A stretch of 42,271 bases of DNA from Planctomycetota bacterium. Lineage in GTDB: Bacteria > Planctomycetota > Phycisphaerae > Phycisphaerales > SM1A02. The stretch covers positions 1 through 42,271 of the forward strand of contig JADFOJ010000023.1 in assembly GCA_022562915.1 (NCBI GenBank), given 5' to 3'. The notes beneath the pieces are model-generated. The model had not been told where the DNA came from and did no database searches. It was given only the letters and a program-made list of their open reading frames with translations. Below, in pieces: positions 1-8,670 of this stretch (position 1 is its first letter; each line of letters starts with the position of its first letter). Both the position numbers and the translations under genes were made by a program.

Positions 1-218
1 GCGGTCGGTGTGCGAGCATTTCTCCGGACGGGCCGATTGCGGCCTTCTTCGGCCGACTCCAGGGCCGGTCGAGCGGTCGTGGACGTTTCGTGGCTGCCCG
101 GCAGGTTCCCCAGGCGGATCGCACCCTTTTCGGGCCCCGCCACGAGGCCGCCACTCCGGCCGGACGGCCCCCGCGGACCACCCAGAACCGATCGCCCAAA
201 ATCAAAGCTCCTATCAGT
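1..218. repeat. 218-bp direct repeat, copy A
   Basis: This stretch matches 5439-5656 base for base with only a handful of substitutions and no gaps (constant offset of 5438). The match ends at 218 with the motif AATCAAAGCTCCTATCAGT. It begins at base 1, so the repeat may extend beyond the window. A diverged copy lies inverted at about 7332-7520. No convincing gene lies on it, although the minus strand can be read through. It may be a MITE or the end of a mobile element. Bases 219-350 hold nothing I recognise. Confidence 0.85.
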
Positions 219-350
219 AGTCATGCGGCTGCCGGTTCAACCGACAGGTGTTCGGCCTTGTACCCAGACCCTACAGCCGCGCCAGACGAACGATCCGAGC
301 GCGGGCTCGACGTCATCCGAGCAGAACGCATCGACACTGGCGCCAGGCTG

Positions 351-1295
351 CTAGAGGCGTTCGTAGGCCGTGTCCAGGTCGCGTCGTCGGGCAAGCTCGC
401 TGGCGTACCTGGTGCCGAGCGTGTCTGCGTTCCGCGCGGCCCAGTCGGTCAGCTTCGTCCGGCCCGCGGCGGGTGCGTCAACATAAAGAAGGTCGGCCAT
501 GAGGCCCATGATCTCCTCCCACGTGATGACCACGTCGCGGAGCATCGCCCCGGCGACCCGGCCCACCGCGTAGCCCAGCGCCGGCGGCACGGACACGATC
601 GGCCGGGCCTTGCCGATGATCCGCCCGATCGCCTGCACGAGTTCGCGGTAGGTGAACGTCTCCGGGCCGATCGCCTCCACGACGCGGTTGTCCCGACCGC
701 CGCCCTCGCATACGGCCACCTCGGCAAGGTCGTCGACGTGGATCGGCTGCAGTCGATACGAGCCGTCGCCGAAGACGGCGAACACCGGGAACCGCCGGAG
801 CATCCACGCGATGTTGTTGACGAGGATGTCCGGGCCGCCGAAGAGAACGGCCGGCCGCAGGATGGTGTGCGGGAGCCCGGACTCGACGAGGGCGCGCTCC
901 AGCCGTGCCTTGCCGCGGAAGTACTCCAGCGGCGAGTCCTCCGACGGGTTGGTGATGCTGACGTGCACGACCCTGCCGACGCCGGCCGCCCGCGCGGCGT
1001 CAAAGAGCCGCTGCGTATTGGTGACGGCGGTGGCGTGCTTGAAGGTCCGGTGGTTGAACCGGACCCAGTAGGTGTTGTAGAGCACCGCGGCGCCCCGCAG
1101 CGACTCGGTCAGCTTCGCCGGGTTGTCGAAACCCAGCGGGTCGGCCTTGACCCTGCCGCCGAACGGGTTCTCGCGACCCGGCGAGTTGGTGAGCGTGCGG
1201 ACCTCGACCCCGGCATCCAGCAGGCGCTGGGTGATGTACCGGCCGGAGTAGCCGAACGCCCCCGTGACGACATGAAAACCTGCCCGTCGTGTCAT
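351..1295 (-). CDS. Atypical SDR, NAD(P)-binding epimerase-like (NDUFA9/NmrA-like) protein
   Basis: A 314-residue NAD(P)-binding protein of the atypical short-chain dehydrogenase group. The N-terminus has the dinucleotide-binding glycine motif TGAFGYSG at residues 11-18, straight after a beta strand. Further on are the usual extended-SDR segments: a strand ending in RPAVLFGGPD and the block IHVDDLAEV. I see no clear YxxxK catalytic pair, so it may be a binding or sensor protein, or an NDUFA9-like complex I accessory relative, and not a sugar epimerase. The frame runs upstream to 1433, but the ATG at 1295 fits the domain start. It lies alone between repeat copy A and a dead transposase. The family call is confident; the substrate is unknown. 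Confidence 0.8.
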   Translation of the reverse strand: MTRRAGFHVVTGAFGYSGRYITQRLLDAGVEVRTLTNSPGRENPFGGRVKADPLGFDNPAKLTESLRGAAVLYNTYWVRFNHRTFKHATAVTNTQRLFDAARAAGVGRVVHVSITNPSEDSPLEYFRGKARLERALVESGLPHTILRPAVLFGGPDILVNNIAWMLRRFPVFAVFGDGSYRLQPIHVDDLAEVAVCEGGGRDNRVVEAIGPETFTYRELVQAIGRIIGKARPIVSVPPALGYAVGRVAGAMLRDVVITWEEIMGLMADLLYVDAPAAGRTKLTDWAARNADTLGTRYASELARRRDLDTAYERL

Positions 1296-1516
1296 GATTC
1301 CGTCCGATCCTTCGATGGATCCGAGCCTCCAGACAGTAGAATCGTTGCGGACACTTTTTGCGAGTCCAGGGGTGCTGTACTGGTCCAGCGAGTTTAGACT
1401 CGCCTCGTGCGCTCTCGAAGTCTCTGCAAGCACAGCCGTTATGATGGCGCCAGCTCACGTTCGCTGCCGTCTTCCGTGGAGCTTCAGAATGGCATCTCAC
1501 TGCTCAGAGAAGACCA

Positions 1517-2841
1517 TTGCTTTGCCCAGGGGAGAGGACCAAGCGCGTCAAGTCCGCCCTGATCCAGTCCCTATCGCTCGCCACGACCGCCTTGACCCTC
1601 GCGCACGGTCGGGCTTCAACAAGCCGGAGCACAAGCAGGCGGCTGACCGCTGATCTTGATCGCGCCGCCACCGAGATCGCCCTGTTCAGGGAGGAGCTGG
1701 ACATCAAGGATGACCGCTGGAGCCGGTTGCCCTCGCGACGACGCCCGTACTACCTGCCCGTCCAGCGTATGCGGATTCTCCAGCTCAAGGCCGCCCGCGG
1801 CTGGTCGTGCGAGCACGCTGGGCGAGCGTTCCTGAGCAATGAACAGACGCTGTGCTCGTGGATGAGACGGGTCGATGAACAGGGCGAGCGATCGCTCATC
1901 CAGATCGCGGAACCGGTGAACAGATTCCCGCACTTCGTCCGCTATCTCGTCCAACAGTTGGGCGTGCTTCTTCCGACCATGGGCAAGGTTCGCATCGCCC
2001 AGGTTCTGGCTCGCGCTGGGCTGCACCTCGGGGCCAGCACCGTGGGTCGGATGCTGAAGGAAGGGGAGCCCCTGTCACCCGGCGAGACCGACCTGGCCAC
2101 GATTGAAGTCACCACGCGCGTCGTGACCGCGAAGTGCCCTGGTCACGTCTGGCATGTCGAACTCAGCACCGTCCCCACGAGCGCGAGCTTCCGGGTGCCA
2201 TGGGTGCCGTACGCCCGACCGCAGTCCTGGCCCTTCTGTTGGTGGGTCGCGGTCGTGGTCGATCACTTCTCACGCGCCGTTGTGGGCTTCGCCGTCTCCG
2301 TGAAGCGACCGACGTCTCTCGAAATGCAACGAGCGCTCGATCGAGCGATTCGCAAGGTCGGGAGCCCCGCCCAAGTACGTGATCTCAGACAAGGGAACGC
2401 AGTTCTGGTGTGACTCGTTCAAGAACTGGTGCCAACGGCGCGGCATCAGGCCGCGTTTCGGCGCCGTCCAGCAGCACGGCAGCATCGCCGTGATCGAGCG
2501 ATTCATACGCTCGATGAAGAACGAGTGCACGCGACGGATTCTCGTTCCGCTCGCGCTGGAAGCCATGCGACGTGAGCTCACCGTGTACCTCGCATGGTTC
2601 AATGAGCACAGGCCGAGCCAGGCGCTGAGCGGGAGAACGCCCAACGAGGTGTACACAGGTCAGCGTCCGGCCAACGCGGCCTTGCGCTTCGAGCCACGGA
2701 CCATGTGGCCGCGAGGAAGCTCATGCGCGGCGCCGCAGGCCGTAGATCAAGGGACGACGCGGGACCAGGCTCACTCTTGTCGTCGGCTACGTGGAAGGCC
2801 GGAAACATCTGCCCGTCGTTGAACTGCGCCGAGCTGCTTGA
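1517..2841 (+). pseudogene. Decayed DDE (rve/IS481-like) transposase, two frameshifts
   Basis: Remains of a planctomycete-type integrase-core transposase. The first frame (1517 to about 2370) carries the leader helix, a helix-turn-helix region and the first half of the catalytic core (HVWHVELSTVP, then WPFCWWVAVVVDHFSR). At about 2370 the reading moves to the third frame, giving VISDKGTQFWCD and then VIERFIRSMKNE and FNEHRPSQALSGRTPNEVY. Around 2743-2760 it shifts again, to a third frame reading TRLTLVVGYVEGRKHLPVV and ending at the stop at 2839-2841. Where relatives have the first catalytic Asp (HVDLTT) there is Glu. Two frameshifts plus a lost catalytic residue make it dead. No terminal inverted repeats were found; the exact start is uncertain. 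Confidence 0.85.
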
Positions 2842-3066
2842 CCACGTGCTTGGCGCAGATCTGTGGCGCCTTCCTCGCCGGCAGCAGTGGGCCTCATCCT
2901 CAAAGTACGGCACCATCGGGCGTGCCGGCGTTGCGGACTCGCAGGCCCGGGCCCGAAATCGCGACGGCGGTCAGACAATGGCGGCTGATTCGGGGCGTCT
3001 CGAACTCGCTGGGCCACTACACCCTCTCCGCGGCCCTCACGGCCGCGTTCCGGCGGGACTTATAAA

Positions 3067-3084
3067 TAAGTAAGAGGTTACTTA
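3067..3084. promoter_or_regulatory. Perfect inverted-repeat operator upstream of the TetR gene
   Basis: TAAGTAA, four bases GAGG, then TTACTTA: two perfect 7-bp arms in an AT-rich patch, ten bases before the GTG start of the TetR-family gene. A TATAAA-like box at 3061-3066 directly abuts it. Position and symmetry are those of an autoregulatory TetR operator; binding is inferred. Confidence 0.75.
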
Positions 3085-3094
3085 CAATCTCCCC

Positions 3095-3709
3095 GTGGCC
3101 ACCAGGACCCGCAAATCCTCGGCCGAGCGACGCGAAGAGATCTCCACCGCCGTCCTGCACATCATCGGCAGGCGCGGCCTGACCTCGCTCACCATGGCGA
3201 CCCTCGCCGCGGAGATCGGCGTCACCTCCGGCGCGTTGTTCCGCCACTTCGACAGCCGCGATGACATCCTCCGCGAAGTCGTCCGGCGCGCCGTGGCCAG
3301 GATCGACCGGACCTTCCCCGACGAATCGCTCCCCGCACGGCAGCGTCTGTTCACCCTGGCGAGAAACCGGATCCGCCTGCTCGGCCCCGATCCGGGTCTC
3401 GCCTGGCTGCTGCGATCAGAGCAGGCGTACCTCACGTTGCCCCAGGACGCCGTCGACGAACTGCGCGACGTCGCCCGGCGCTCTCGCCGATTCCTCTTGA
3501 AGGCGATTCGCGAAGGTGCCGCCGAGGGCAGCATTCGAACCGACATTCCACCCGATGTACTTCTCGTACCGATCATCGGAACGATCCACGCGTTGATCGG
3601 TATGCCGGGCGCTTCGCAACGCGTCACGGGCAGACAACACCGCGGCACATCGCGCGTTCTGGCCGCACTGGAACGCATGATCATGACTCGCCAGAGCGAC
3701 GAATCATGA
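3095..3709 (+). CDS. TetR/AcrR family transcriptional regulator
   Basis: A 204-residue one-component repressor. Residues about 9-55 form the TetR DNA-binding domain, with the typical sequence of an initial helix (RREEISTAVLHIIGRRG), a turn helix (MATLAAEIGVTSGALFRHF) and the entry to the ligand domain. The C-terminal part is helical and variable, so the ligand cannot be told. The start is GTG at 3095, just after a perfect inverted repeat that is probably its own operator. The RIC gene follows after 39 bp with its own AGGAGA ribosome-binding site, so the two are probably co-transcribed and this protein may control the repair gene. That link is inference from position only. Confidence 0.9.
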   Translation: MATRTRKSSAERREEISTAVLHIIGRRGLTSLTMATLAAEIGVTSGALFRHFDSRDDILREVVRRAVARIDRTFPDESLPARQRLFTLARNRIRLLGPDPGLAWLLRSEQAYLTLPQDAVDELRDVARRSRRFLLKAIREGAAEGSIRTDIPPDVLLVPIIGTIHALIGMPGASQRVTGRQHRGTSRVLAALERMIMTRQSDES

Positions 3710-3748
3710 TGCACAACGAACACGATCGACCATTCTCAGGAGACCACA

Positions 3749-4432
3749 ATGTCCACGACCCCCACAGTGACGCCTGAAACGACCGTCGGCGAGATCGCCG
3801 TCGACCATCCGCTCGCCACGCGCGTCTTCGCCCGCCACAACATTGACTTCTGCTGCGGCGGAGGCAAGCCGCTCGCGGAAGTCTGCAGCCGGCTTGATCT
3901 TGATACCGAGCTGGTGCTCAAGGAGATTCAGGATGAGCTCGCCGAATCAGGCGAACCCCAACGGCGATGGGACGAAGCCCCGCTCGAGGATCTCATCGAG
4001 CACATCCTCACCGCATACCATCGACCGCTCCACGAGGAGCTGCCGCGTCTGGAGGCGATGATTCGCAAGGTGCAGAGCGTGCACGGCGAGAAGGACCCCG
4101 AGCGCTTCGCCGAGTTGCTGACGGTCTATCTCGCCCTGAAGACCGAGCTCCAGGAACACATGATGAAGGAGGAGCAGGTACTCTTTCCCATGATCCGGCA
4201 AGGGCGCGGCGCGATGGCCAATGACCCCGTCTCCGTGATGATGCACGAGCATGACTCGGCCGGCCGTGCCCTGCGACGTGTGCGCGAACTGACCGACGAC
4301 TACCAGCCGCCGGAAGAAGCCTGCACCACGTGGCGCGCGTTATGGCACGGCCTGGCCGCCCTGGAAACTGAGATGCATGAGCACATTCACCTGGAGAACA
4401 ACATCCTGTTCCCGCGGGCGCTGGCGAGTTGA
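3749..4432 (+). CDS. ric: Iron-sulfur cluster repair di-iron protein (RIC/ScdA/YtfE)
   Basis: A 227-residue protein with the two domains of the RIC family. Residues 1-60 are the ScdA N-terminal domain with the diagnostic pair of cysteines (NIDFCCGGGKPL, Cys35-Cys36). Residues about 80-225 are a hemerythrin-like four-helix bundle with the expected His and Glu ligands in AYHRPLHEEL, LQEHMMKEEQVLFP, MMHEHDSAG and MHEHIHLENNILFP. The family repairs iron-sulfur clusters damaged by nitric oxide or oxidants in the cytoplasm, and length is normal. It directly follows a TetR regulator, an arrangement that suggests stress-responsive expression. A clear AGGAGA sits just before the ATG. Confidence 0.95.
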   Translation: MSTTPTVTPETTVGEIAVDHPLATRVFARHNIDFCCGGGKPLAEVCSRLDLDTELVLKEIQDELAESGEPQRRWDEAPLEDLIEHILTAYHRPLHEELPRLEAMIRKVQSVHGEKDPERFAELLTVYLALKTELQEHMMKEEQVLFPMIRQGRGAMANDPVSVMMHEHDSAGRALRRVRELTDDYQPPEEACTTWRALWHGLAALETEMHEHIHLENNILFPRALAS

Positions 4433-4474
4433 AGGAGAGGGGTGACGACGTGTTGATGGCGGTCCGGGCAGGTC

Positions 4475-4777
4475 CTACTTCACATCCTCCACCTCGACGG
4501 TCACTCTGCGGATCTTTCCGGTGAAGCGAGTCTCGTCGCGCCCGATGCCGACATCGTCGATCAGCACGATCACGACGTTGGGGGCTCTCGCGGGGGCCTT
4601 CACCTCGAAGCGCGGCGGCGGCCCGGCAGTGCGCACGTCGAGTTCGCTCCAGGTCGGTCGTTGGGGCTCCTGGATTGGCAGGACCGTGCGATCGAGCTTC
4701 TCCTGTGCCGAAGCGACCCCGGCCAGGCAGGCCAGACAAACGGGTCTATGGCCATCGTCGGACCGCCCATTCCACAC
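4475..4777 (-). pseudogene. Arylsulfatase remnant with large in-frame internal deletion
   Basis: The frame encodes the very beginning of a large arylsulfatase (RTVLPIQEPQRPTWSELD, then RFEVKAPARAPNVVIVLIDD, which holds the first metal-binding Asp pair) and then jumps directly to what looks like the extreme C-terminus of the same family (RFTGKIRRVTVEVEDVK). Several hundred residues, including the sulfatase Cys/Ser signature that would become formylglycine, are missing, yet the frame stays open. The signal peptide end is also truncated: at about 4740 the sequence runs into the tail of an RHS gene. It cannot be active. The reading of the last 15 residues as the native C-terminus rests on family memory. 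Confidence 0.7.
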
Positions 4778-5358
4778 TCGTATGGATTCACGCTGTCCAC
4801 ATACCCCACCGGGTCACGCGTGAGCCACCGCCCGAGCACCGGCGAATACCACCGGAACCGCACGTGATACTGCGCCGTCTCGGCGTTGAAGACGTACCCG
4901 TCCCAGCCGATCTCGTTCCGCACGCCTGGACCACTCAGTTGCCCCTGCGGTAGCGCCGCCAACACCGTCGACAGCAACGTCTTGTCCTTGTAATTGATCA
5001 CCCCATCGCGGTTGATGTCCGCGGCGACGTCGTACTCCGGCGACGAGATCGGCGTGCCGGCCCCCGGCCCGCCGGCGATCGCCAGGGTGTTGATGATCGC
5101 GTCGTCGGTGGGGTCGCGGTCCCCGTCGCCGTCCACGTCGCGTGTCCAGTGATGCCGCGCGACGCCGTAGGCGGTGTAGCTGACACGCTCCTTGAGGTTG
5201 GCCGCTTGGTCAGCCACCGCGACCGTTGAGAATTGCGCATCGGTCAGGTGGTAGTAGATGTCGTCGTAGGTGCCGTTGGGCTCAATGTCGATCCGATGCA
5301 GCACGATGTCATCGATGTAGCGTGCGCCCCAGACATACTGCATGTGCTCGTCGTCCAC
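4741..5358 (-). pseudogene. RHS-repeat core fragment with dockerin-like insert
   Basis: C-terminal part of an RHS/YD-repeat protein: QYVWGARYIDDIVL, VSYTAYGVARHHW, and the hallmark core RFRWYSPVLGRWLTRDP followed by GYVDSVNPYECG. Between YTAYG and the core are two Asp-rich EF-hand-like segments (DVDGDGDRDPTDD and DINRDGVINYKD) typical of planctomycete RHS proteins. The 5' part is missing; upstream the sequence passes within about 50 bp into repeat copy B. The 3' end is lost at about 4741, where frame and homology switch to the sulfatase remnant. It is probably the debris of a rearrangement. Confidence 0.75.
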
Positions 5359-5438
5359 GACCCCGGACCGGCCGAGCCCACCTGGTCGGCGGACTGATCA
5401 ACACTGGTGATTTCTCACACGCCGCGGCGACGGCCCGC

Positions 5439-5656
5439 GCGGTCGGTGCGCGAGCATTTCTCCGGACGGGCCGATTTCGGCCTTCTTCGGCCGACTCCAA
5501 GGCCGGTCGAGCGGTCGTGGACGTTTCGTGGCTGCCCGGCAGGTTTCCCAGGCGGATCGCACCCTTTTCGGGCCCCGCCACGAGGCCGCCACTCCGGCCG
5601 GACGGCCCCCGCGGACCACCCAGAACCGATCGCCCAAAATCAAAGCTCCAATCAGT
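5439..5656. repeat. 218-bp direct repeat, copy B
   Basis: Nearly identical to bases 1-218 in the same orientation. With copy A it brackets a 5.2-kb block made of an SDR gene, a dead transposase, a TetR/RIC pair and two collapsed genes. Recombination between the copies could excise or duplicate that block. The flanks 5398-5438 and 5657-5816 hold no recognisable gene. Confidence 0.9.
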
Positions 5657-5816
5657 CAAGAGACCCTCTCCCGCCTTCGCACGAGGCATGGCACCAGTCC
5701 TGCTGATGGAGCCGGTCGCGCAATGGGCGGCCCTTCAGCTGGAGCGATTGGTTAGGCCGCGCCCTACTTCCATCTCCCGAAGGACCACCTCGGCCATGTG
5801 TGCAGCCTGGTGATCG

Positions 5817-7259
5817 TCAAGTGTTGCTCTTGTCGGCATGGGCAGCGCAGCGCTGGATCCTGCCCTTTTCCTTTCGACTGATGAGCCCGGATGTCTTCCA
5901 CTCGTTCGTGAGGTGAGCGACGCAGCGCACGAACGACCCATGGTTGGTCGCACTCGCAGCACACTCGCCGATCAGGTCCATCATTGTGCAGCCGTCCTCG
6001 AAGATCACGTTCTCGACGCCTGTATCAAAGCCGTCGATGACGATGTTCTCATCCAGAATGGAATCGAGACACGCGTCCTCGTCGTCCGGGATGCCGTCGC
6101 CGTCGTCATCGTCAACGCCTCTATCGTCATCGTCAACGCCTTTATCGTCATCGTCAGCGTCGTCGAGATCCACCTTCCAGATCTTGCCCGGGCCATTCGT
6201 CGTGTCGAAGTTCCCGTTGTCCGCCACGTAGAGAGCATTGTTGAAGAACGTGATGCCTTGCAGTGTCTTGAACTGCGGGTCGGAAACCAGCAGCGTCGGG
6301 GTGCCGCCAGTCACGGGCATCTGGAGGATGTTGTTGCCCTCGGTCAGAAAGATGGTGTTGTTTCCGACGGCAAGACCTCCCCACCCCCGGCTGGTGTAGG
6401 TGGGTCCCAAGAAGAGGGTGGTGAACGCTCCACCCGCTGAAGGGATCGACTGCACCCGAGGCGGTGAGTCGCCGAACGAGGGGTGCCCCAGGTCGCCGAT
6501 GTAGAGGATCCCAACGTCTTCGGCGATCAGGTTGCGGTGTTCGCGGTCGAAGAAACCGCCGTAGCGATTCGGGCCGAGTTGAGTAATCGCACTGCCGTCG
6601 GTGTTAAGGCTGTGGACTCGACCCTGGACAAAGTCCGCCGTGTACAGCTTGCCCCCGTCCGTGGTGAGGTCGCTGCCATCCACAATGGGTTGTCCTTCAA
6701 GGATGCCAGTATACATCGGGGTTATTGGGCCACTGCCGTCTTTCGGTGCGCGAAAGATTTCCGTGTCAGTGACCGGCCCGGAGTTCGGGTCGATCCAGAA
6801 GACATCGTTGCCAACCACGGCGAGGCCGGCGGCGCAGCAAGTGTTGAGGCCCCAGCCAGTGTAAAGTCGGGTCGCTGCCCCTCCGCCGATGGGAATCCGC
6901 CAGATCCTCGGCTGAGAAGGAACGTCTGAATCACTACCGCCGACGTACAGATGGGTTCCGTCGGTGGTGACGGCCAAGACGTCAACCAAGTCCGCGTCGG
7001 CCGAGATCAGGGTCACGGTCTGCGCTCCCGCCTGGCCGACGAACATGAAACCAAGAAGAAAGACTACCCCGCTTCCAAGTAACGCTTCAAACCTTCCAGC
7101 TTGGCTCCTAATGACGCTGCTCCTTGTACCTCCTGACACTGGTCCTCTTGACGTCCATCCTGATATGGATGGTTGGTCGATGACCTCTCTTGTTGCGGGC
7201 CCCCCGCTCGGCGCGGTTGGGAACACCGTAAACGTATAATTCCGCCGCCAATGAAGCAA
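5817..7259 (-). CDS. Secreted beta-propeller protein with Asp-rich calcium-binding linker
   Basis: About 430-480 residues. A hydrophobic segment ending in AGAQ is a likely signal peptide (residues about 57-80 from the furthest upstream TTG). It is followed by repeated blade-like units such as LAVTTDGTHLYVGG, GLAVVGNDVFWID, GGLAVGNNTIFLTEG and GITFFNNALYVADNG, which indicate an NHL/YWTD-like propeller. Near residue 370 comes an acidic tract with repeated DDDD and DGDGIPDDEDACLDS, a thrombospondin type-3-like calcium motif. The C-terminus has a Cys-containing module (GCTMMDLIGECA, then LTNEWKTSGLIS). The start is unclear: the TTG at 7259 has no good ribosome site, while an AAGGAG precedes an in-frame ATT at 7112. 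Function unknown, probably extracellular. Confidence 0.75.
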   Translation of the reverse strand: MLHWRRNYTFTVFPTAPSGGPATREVIDQPSISGWTSRGPVSGGTRSSVIRSQAGRFEALLGSGVVFLLGFMFVGQAGAQTVTLISADADLVDVLAVTTDGTHLYVGGSDSDVPSQPRIWRIPIGGGAATRLYTGWGLNTCCAAGLAVVGNDVFWIDPNSGPVTDTEIFRAPKDGSGPITPMYTGILEGQPIVDGSDLTTDGGKLYTADFVQGRVHSLNTDGSAITQLGPNRYGGFFDREHRNLIAEDVGILYIGDLGHPSFGDSPPRVQSIPSAGGAFTTLFLGPTYTSRGWGGLAVGNNTIFLTEGNNILQMPVTGGTPTLLVSDPQFKTLQGITFFNNALYVADNGNFDTTNGPGKIWKVDLDDADDDDKGVDDDDRGVDDDDGDGIPDDEDACLDSILDENIVIDGFDTGVENVIFEDGCTMMDLIGECAASATNHGSFVRCVAHLTNEWKTSGLISRKEKGRIQRCAAHADKSNT

Positions 7260-7331
7260 GCAGCTTGGCTACGGTGCGGACATAGTTCGTCGGCGTAGTC
7301 CGCACAGATCGTGCACGACGTCAAGAGTCTG

Positions 7332-7520
7332 ACTGATAGGACGTTTGATTCTGGGTGACCGGCCCTGGCGGCGTGTGGTGTCCGTCGCGGTGCCAGCGGT
7401 GGCATCGTAGAGGGCCCGCAGGAGCACGGGATCGGCGTGGGGCAACTCGTCAGCGTGCACGAGCGATCGACCAGCCGCGAAACCGCGTATGGTGCAAATA
7501 TTCGGCCGAACCGCAAGTCA
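7332..7520. repeat. Diverged inverted copy of the 218-bp repeat
   Basis: Read forwards, this stretch aligns with the reverse complement of copies A and B. The first 38 bases, starting ACTGATAGGA, match in about 30 positions, and similarity continues weakly through GGGCCCG and further on. The right boundary is approximate. The rest of 7260-7596 has no gene that I can support. Confidence 0.55.
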
Positions 7521-7596
7521 CTTGTCTTCAAGGGTGAATGATCGGTGGGTTGGACGACAACTCGGCCGGCACGGCAGGGGGCGGTAGGCTTGGGCG

Positions 7597-8670
7597 ATGC
7601 ATGATGTGCTCCGGCCACTCGAGTTGATGCTCATTTGCTTGGCGGGCGTGCTCACGGAGCGAGATCTCCTGATCAACCTGTACCAGCGGGAGGAGAACCG
7701 GATTCTTCGCGAGCAGCTGGGCAAGCGTCCTCGGCTGAACGATGACCAGCGCCGTCGACTGGCTGTGCTCGGAAAACAGCTGGGTCGCAAACTGCTTGGC
7801 GAGTGGGCGTCGATCGTCACGCCAGACACGATCTTGCGGTGGCACCGACAGTTGATTGCGGCCACGCATGACTTCAGTGATCGGCGAGGGCCGGGCCGGC
7901 CGCCTGTGATCAACCTGCTCCGCAGGCTTGTCGTCCGGATGGCGCTCGAGAACCCGTTCTGGGGCTATGACCGGATCGAGGGTGAGATCAAGAAGCTCGG
8001 CCATCGCCTGTCACCGACGACAGTACGCAACATCCTGAAAGCGAATGGGATCGAGCCGTCGCCCGAGCGACGGAAACGAACGAGGTGGCGCGAGTTCTTG
8101 CGATCGAATTGGTCGTGCCTGGCGGCGGCGGACTTCTTCACCGTCGAGGTCTGGAGCTGTCGAGGGCTTGTGACATACTACGTCTTGTTTGTGATGGACT
8201 TGGCAACGCGACGGGTCCATGTGGCTGGGATCACGCGCAATCCGAGCGAGCGATGGATGATGCAGATCGCGAAGAACCTCACCGATCCTTGCGATGGCTT
8301 CTTGAGCGACAAGCGGCTGTTGATCATCGATCGCGATGCGAAGTACTCGGAAGCGTTCCGCGACCTGTTGAGGAGGTCAGATGTGCAGCCGGTGCGGCTG
8401 CCGGCAAGATCTCCCAATCTGAACGCATATGCTGAGCGGTTCGTTCGATCGATCAAGACCGAGTGCACGGAGCGTGTGATCTTCTTCGGTGAGCGCTCGC
8501 TACGACATGCGATCGACGAGTATCTCGAGCACTACAACGAAGAGCGGCCACATCAGGGGATCGGCAACCGTCCGATTACGCTGGATCCTGAATCGCCACC
8601 CGCCAGCGCGGTTGTGTGTCGCGAGCGGTTGGGCGGACTTCTCCGTTCCTACACTGGAGTCGCGGCTTGA
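7597..8670 (+). CDS. Intact integrase-core (rve) transposase
   Basis: A 357-residue DDE transposase. An N-terminal helical region, residues about 30-150, includes LTPDTILRWHRQL-like text (here VTPDTILRWHRQLIA) and the HTH_21-like segment NPFWGYDRIEGEIKKLG. The catalytic core has Asp179 (AAADFFTVEV), Asp245 (LLIIDRDAKY) and Glu280 (NAYAERFVRSIKTE), then HYNEERPHQGIG near the end, as in IS481/IS3-type integrases. All catalytic residues are present and the frame is open, so it could be active. I found no terminal inverted repeats or target duplication, so element ends are undefined. The diverged repeat at 7332-7520 lies just upstream and may be part of the same mobile unit. Confidence 0.9.
   Translation: MHDVLRPLELMLICLAGVLTERDLLINLYQREENRILREQLGKRPRLNDDQRRRLAVLGKQLGRKLLGEWASIVTPDTILRWHRQLIAATHDFSDRRGPGRPPVINLLRRLVVRMALENPFWGYDRIEGEIKKLGHRLSPTTVRNILKANGIEPSPERRKRTRWREFLRSNWSCLAAADFFTVEVWSCRGLVTYYVLFVMDLATRRVHVAGITRNPSERWMMQIAKNLTDPCDGFLSDKRLLIIDRDAKYSEAFRDLLRRSDVQPVRLPARSPNLNAYAERFVRSIKTECTERVIFFGERSLRHAIDEYLEHYNEERPHQGIGNRPITLDPESPPASAVVCRERLGGLLRSYTGVAA

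Noticed and set aside
90-1397. Long plus-strand open frame over the SDR gene
   Set aside because: It is the antisense shadow of a clear SDR in high-GC DNA; the Arg/Pro-rich translation has no domain.
2330-2420. Programmed frameshift in the 1517 transposase
   Set aside because: No slippery heptamer is seen, a second shift lies downstream and the catalytic Asp is lost, so decay is more likely.
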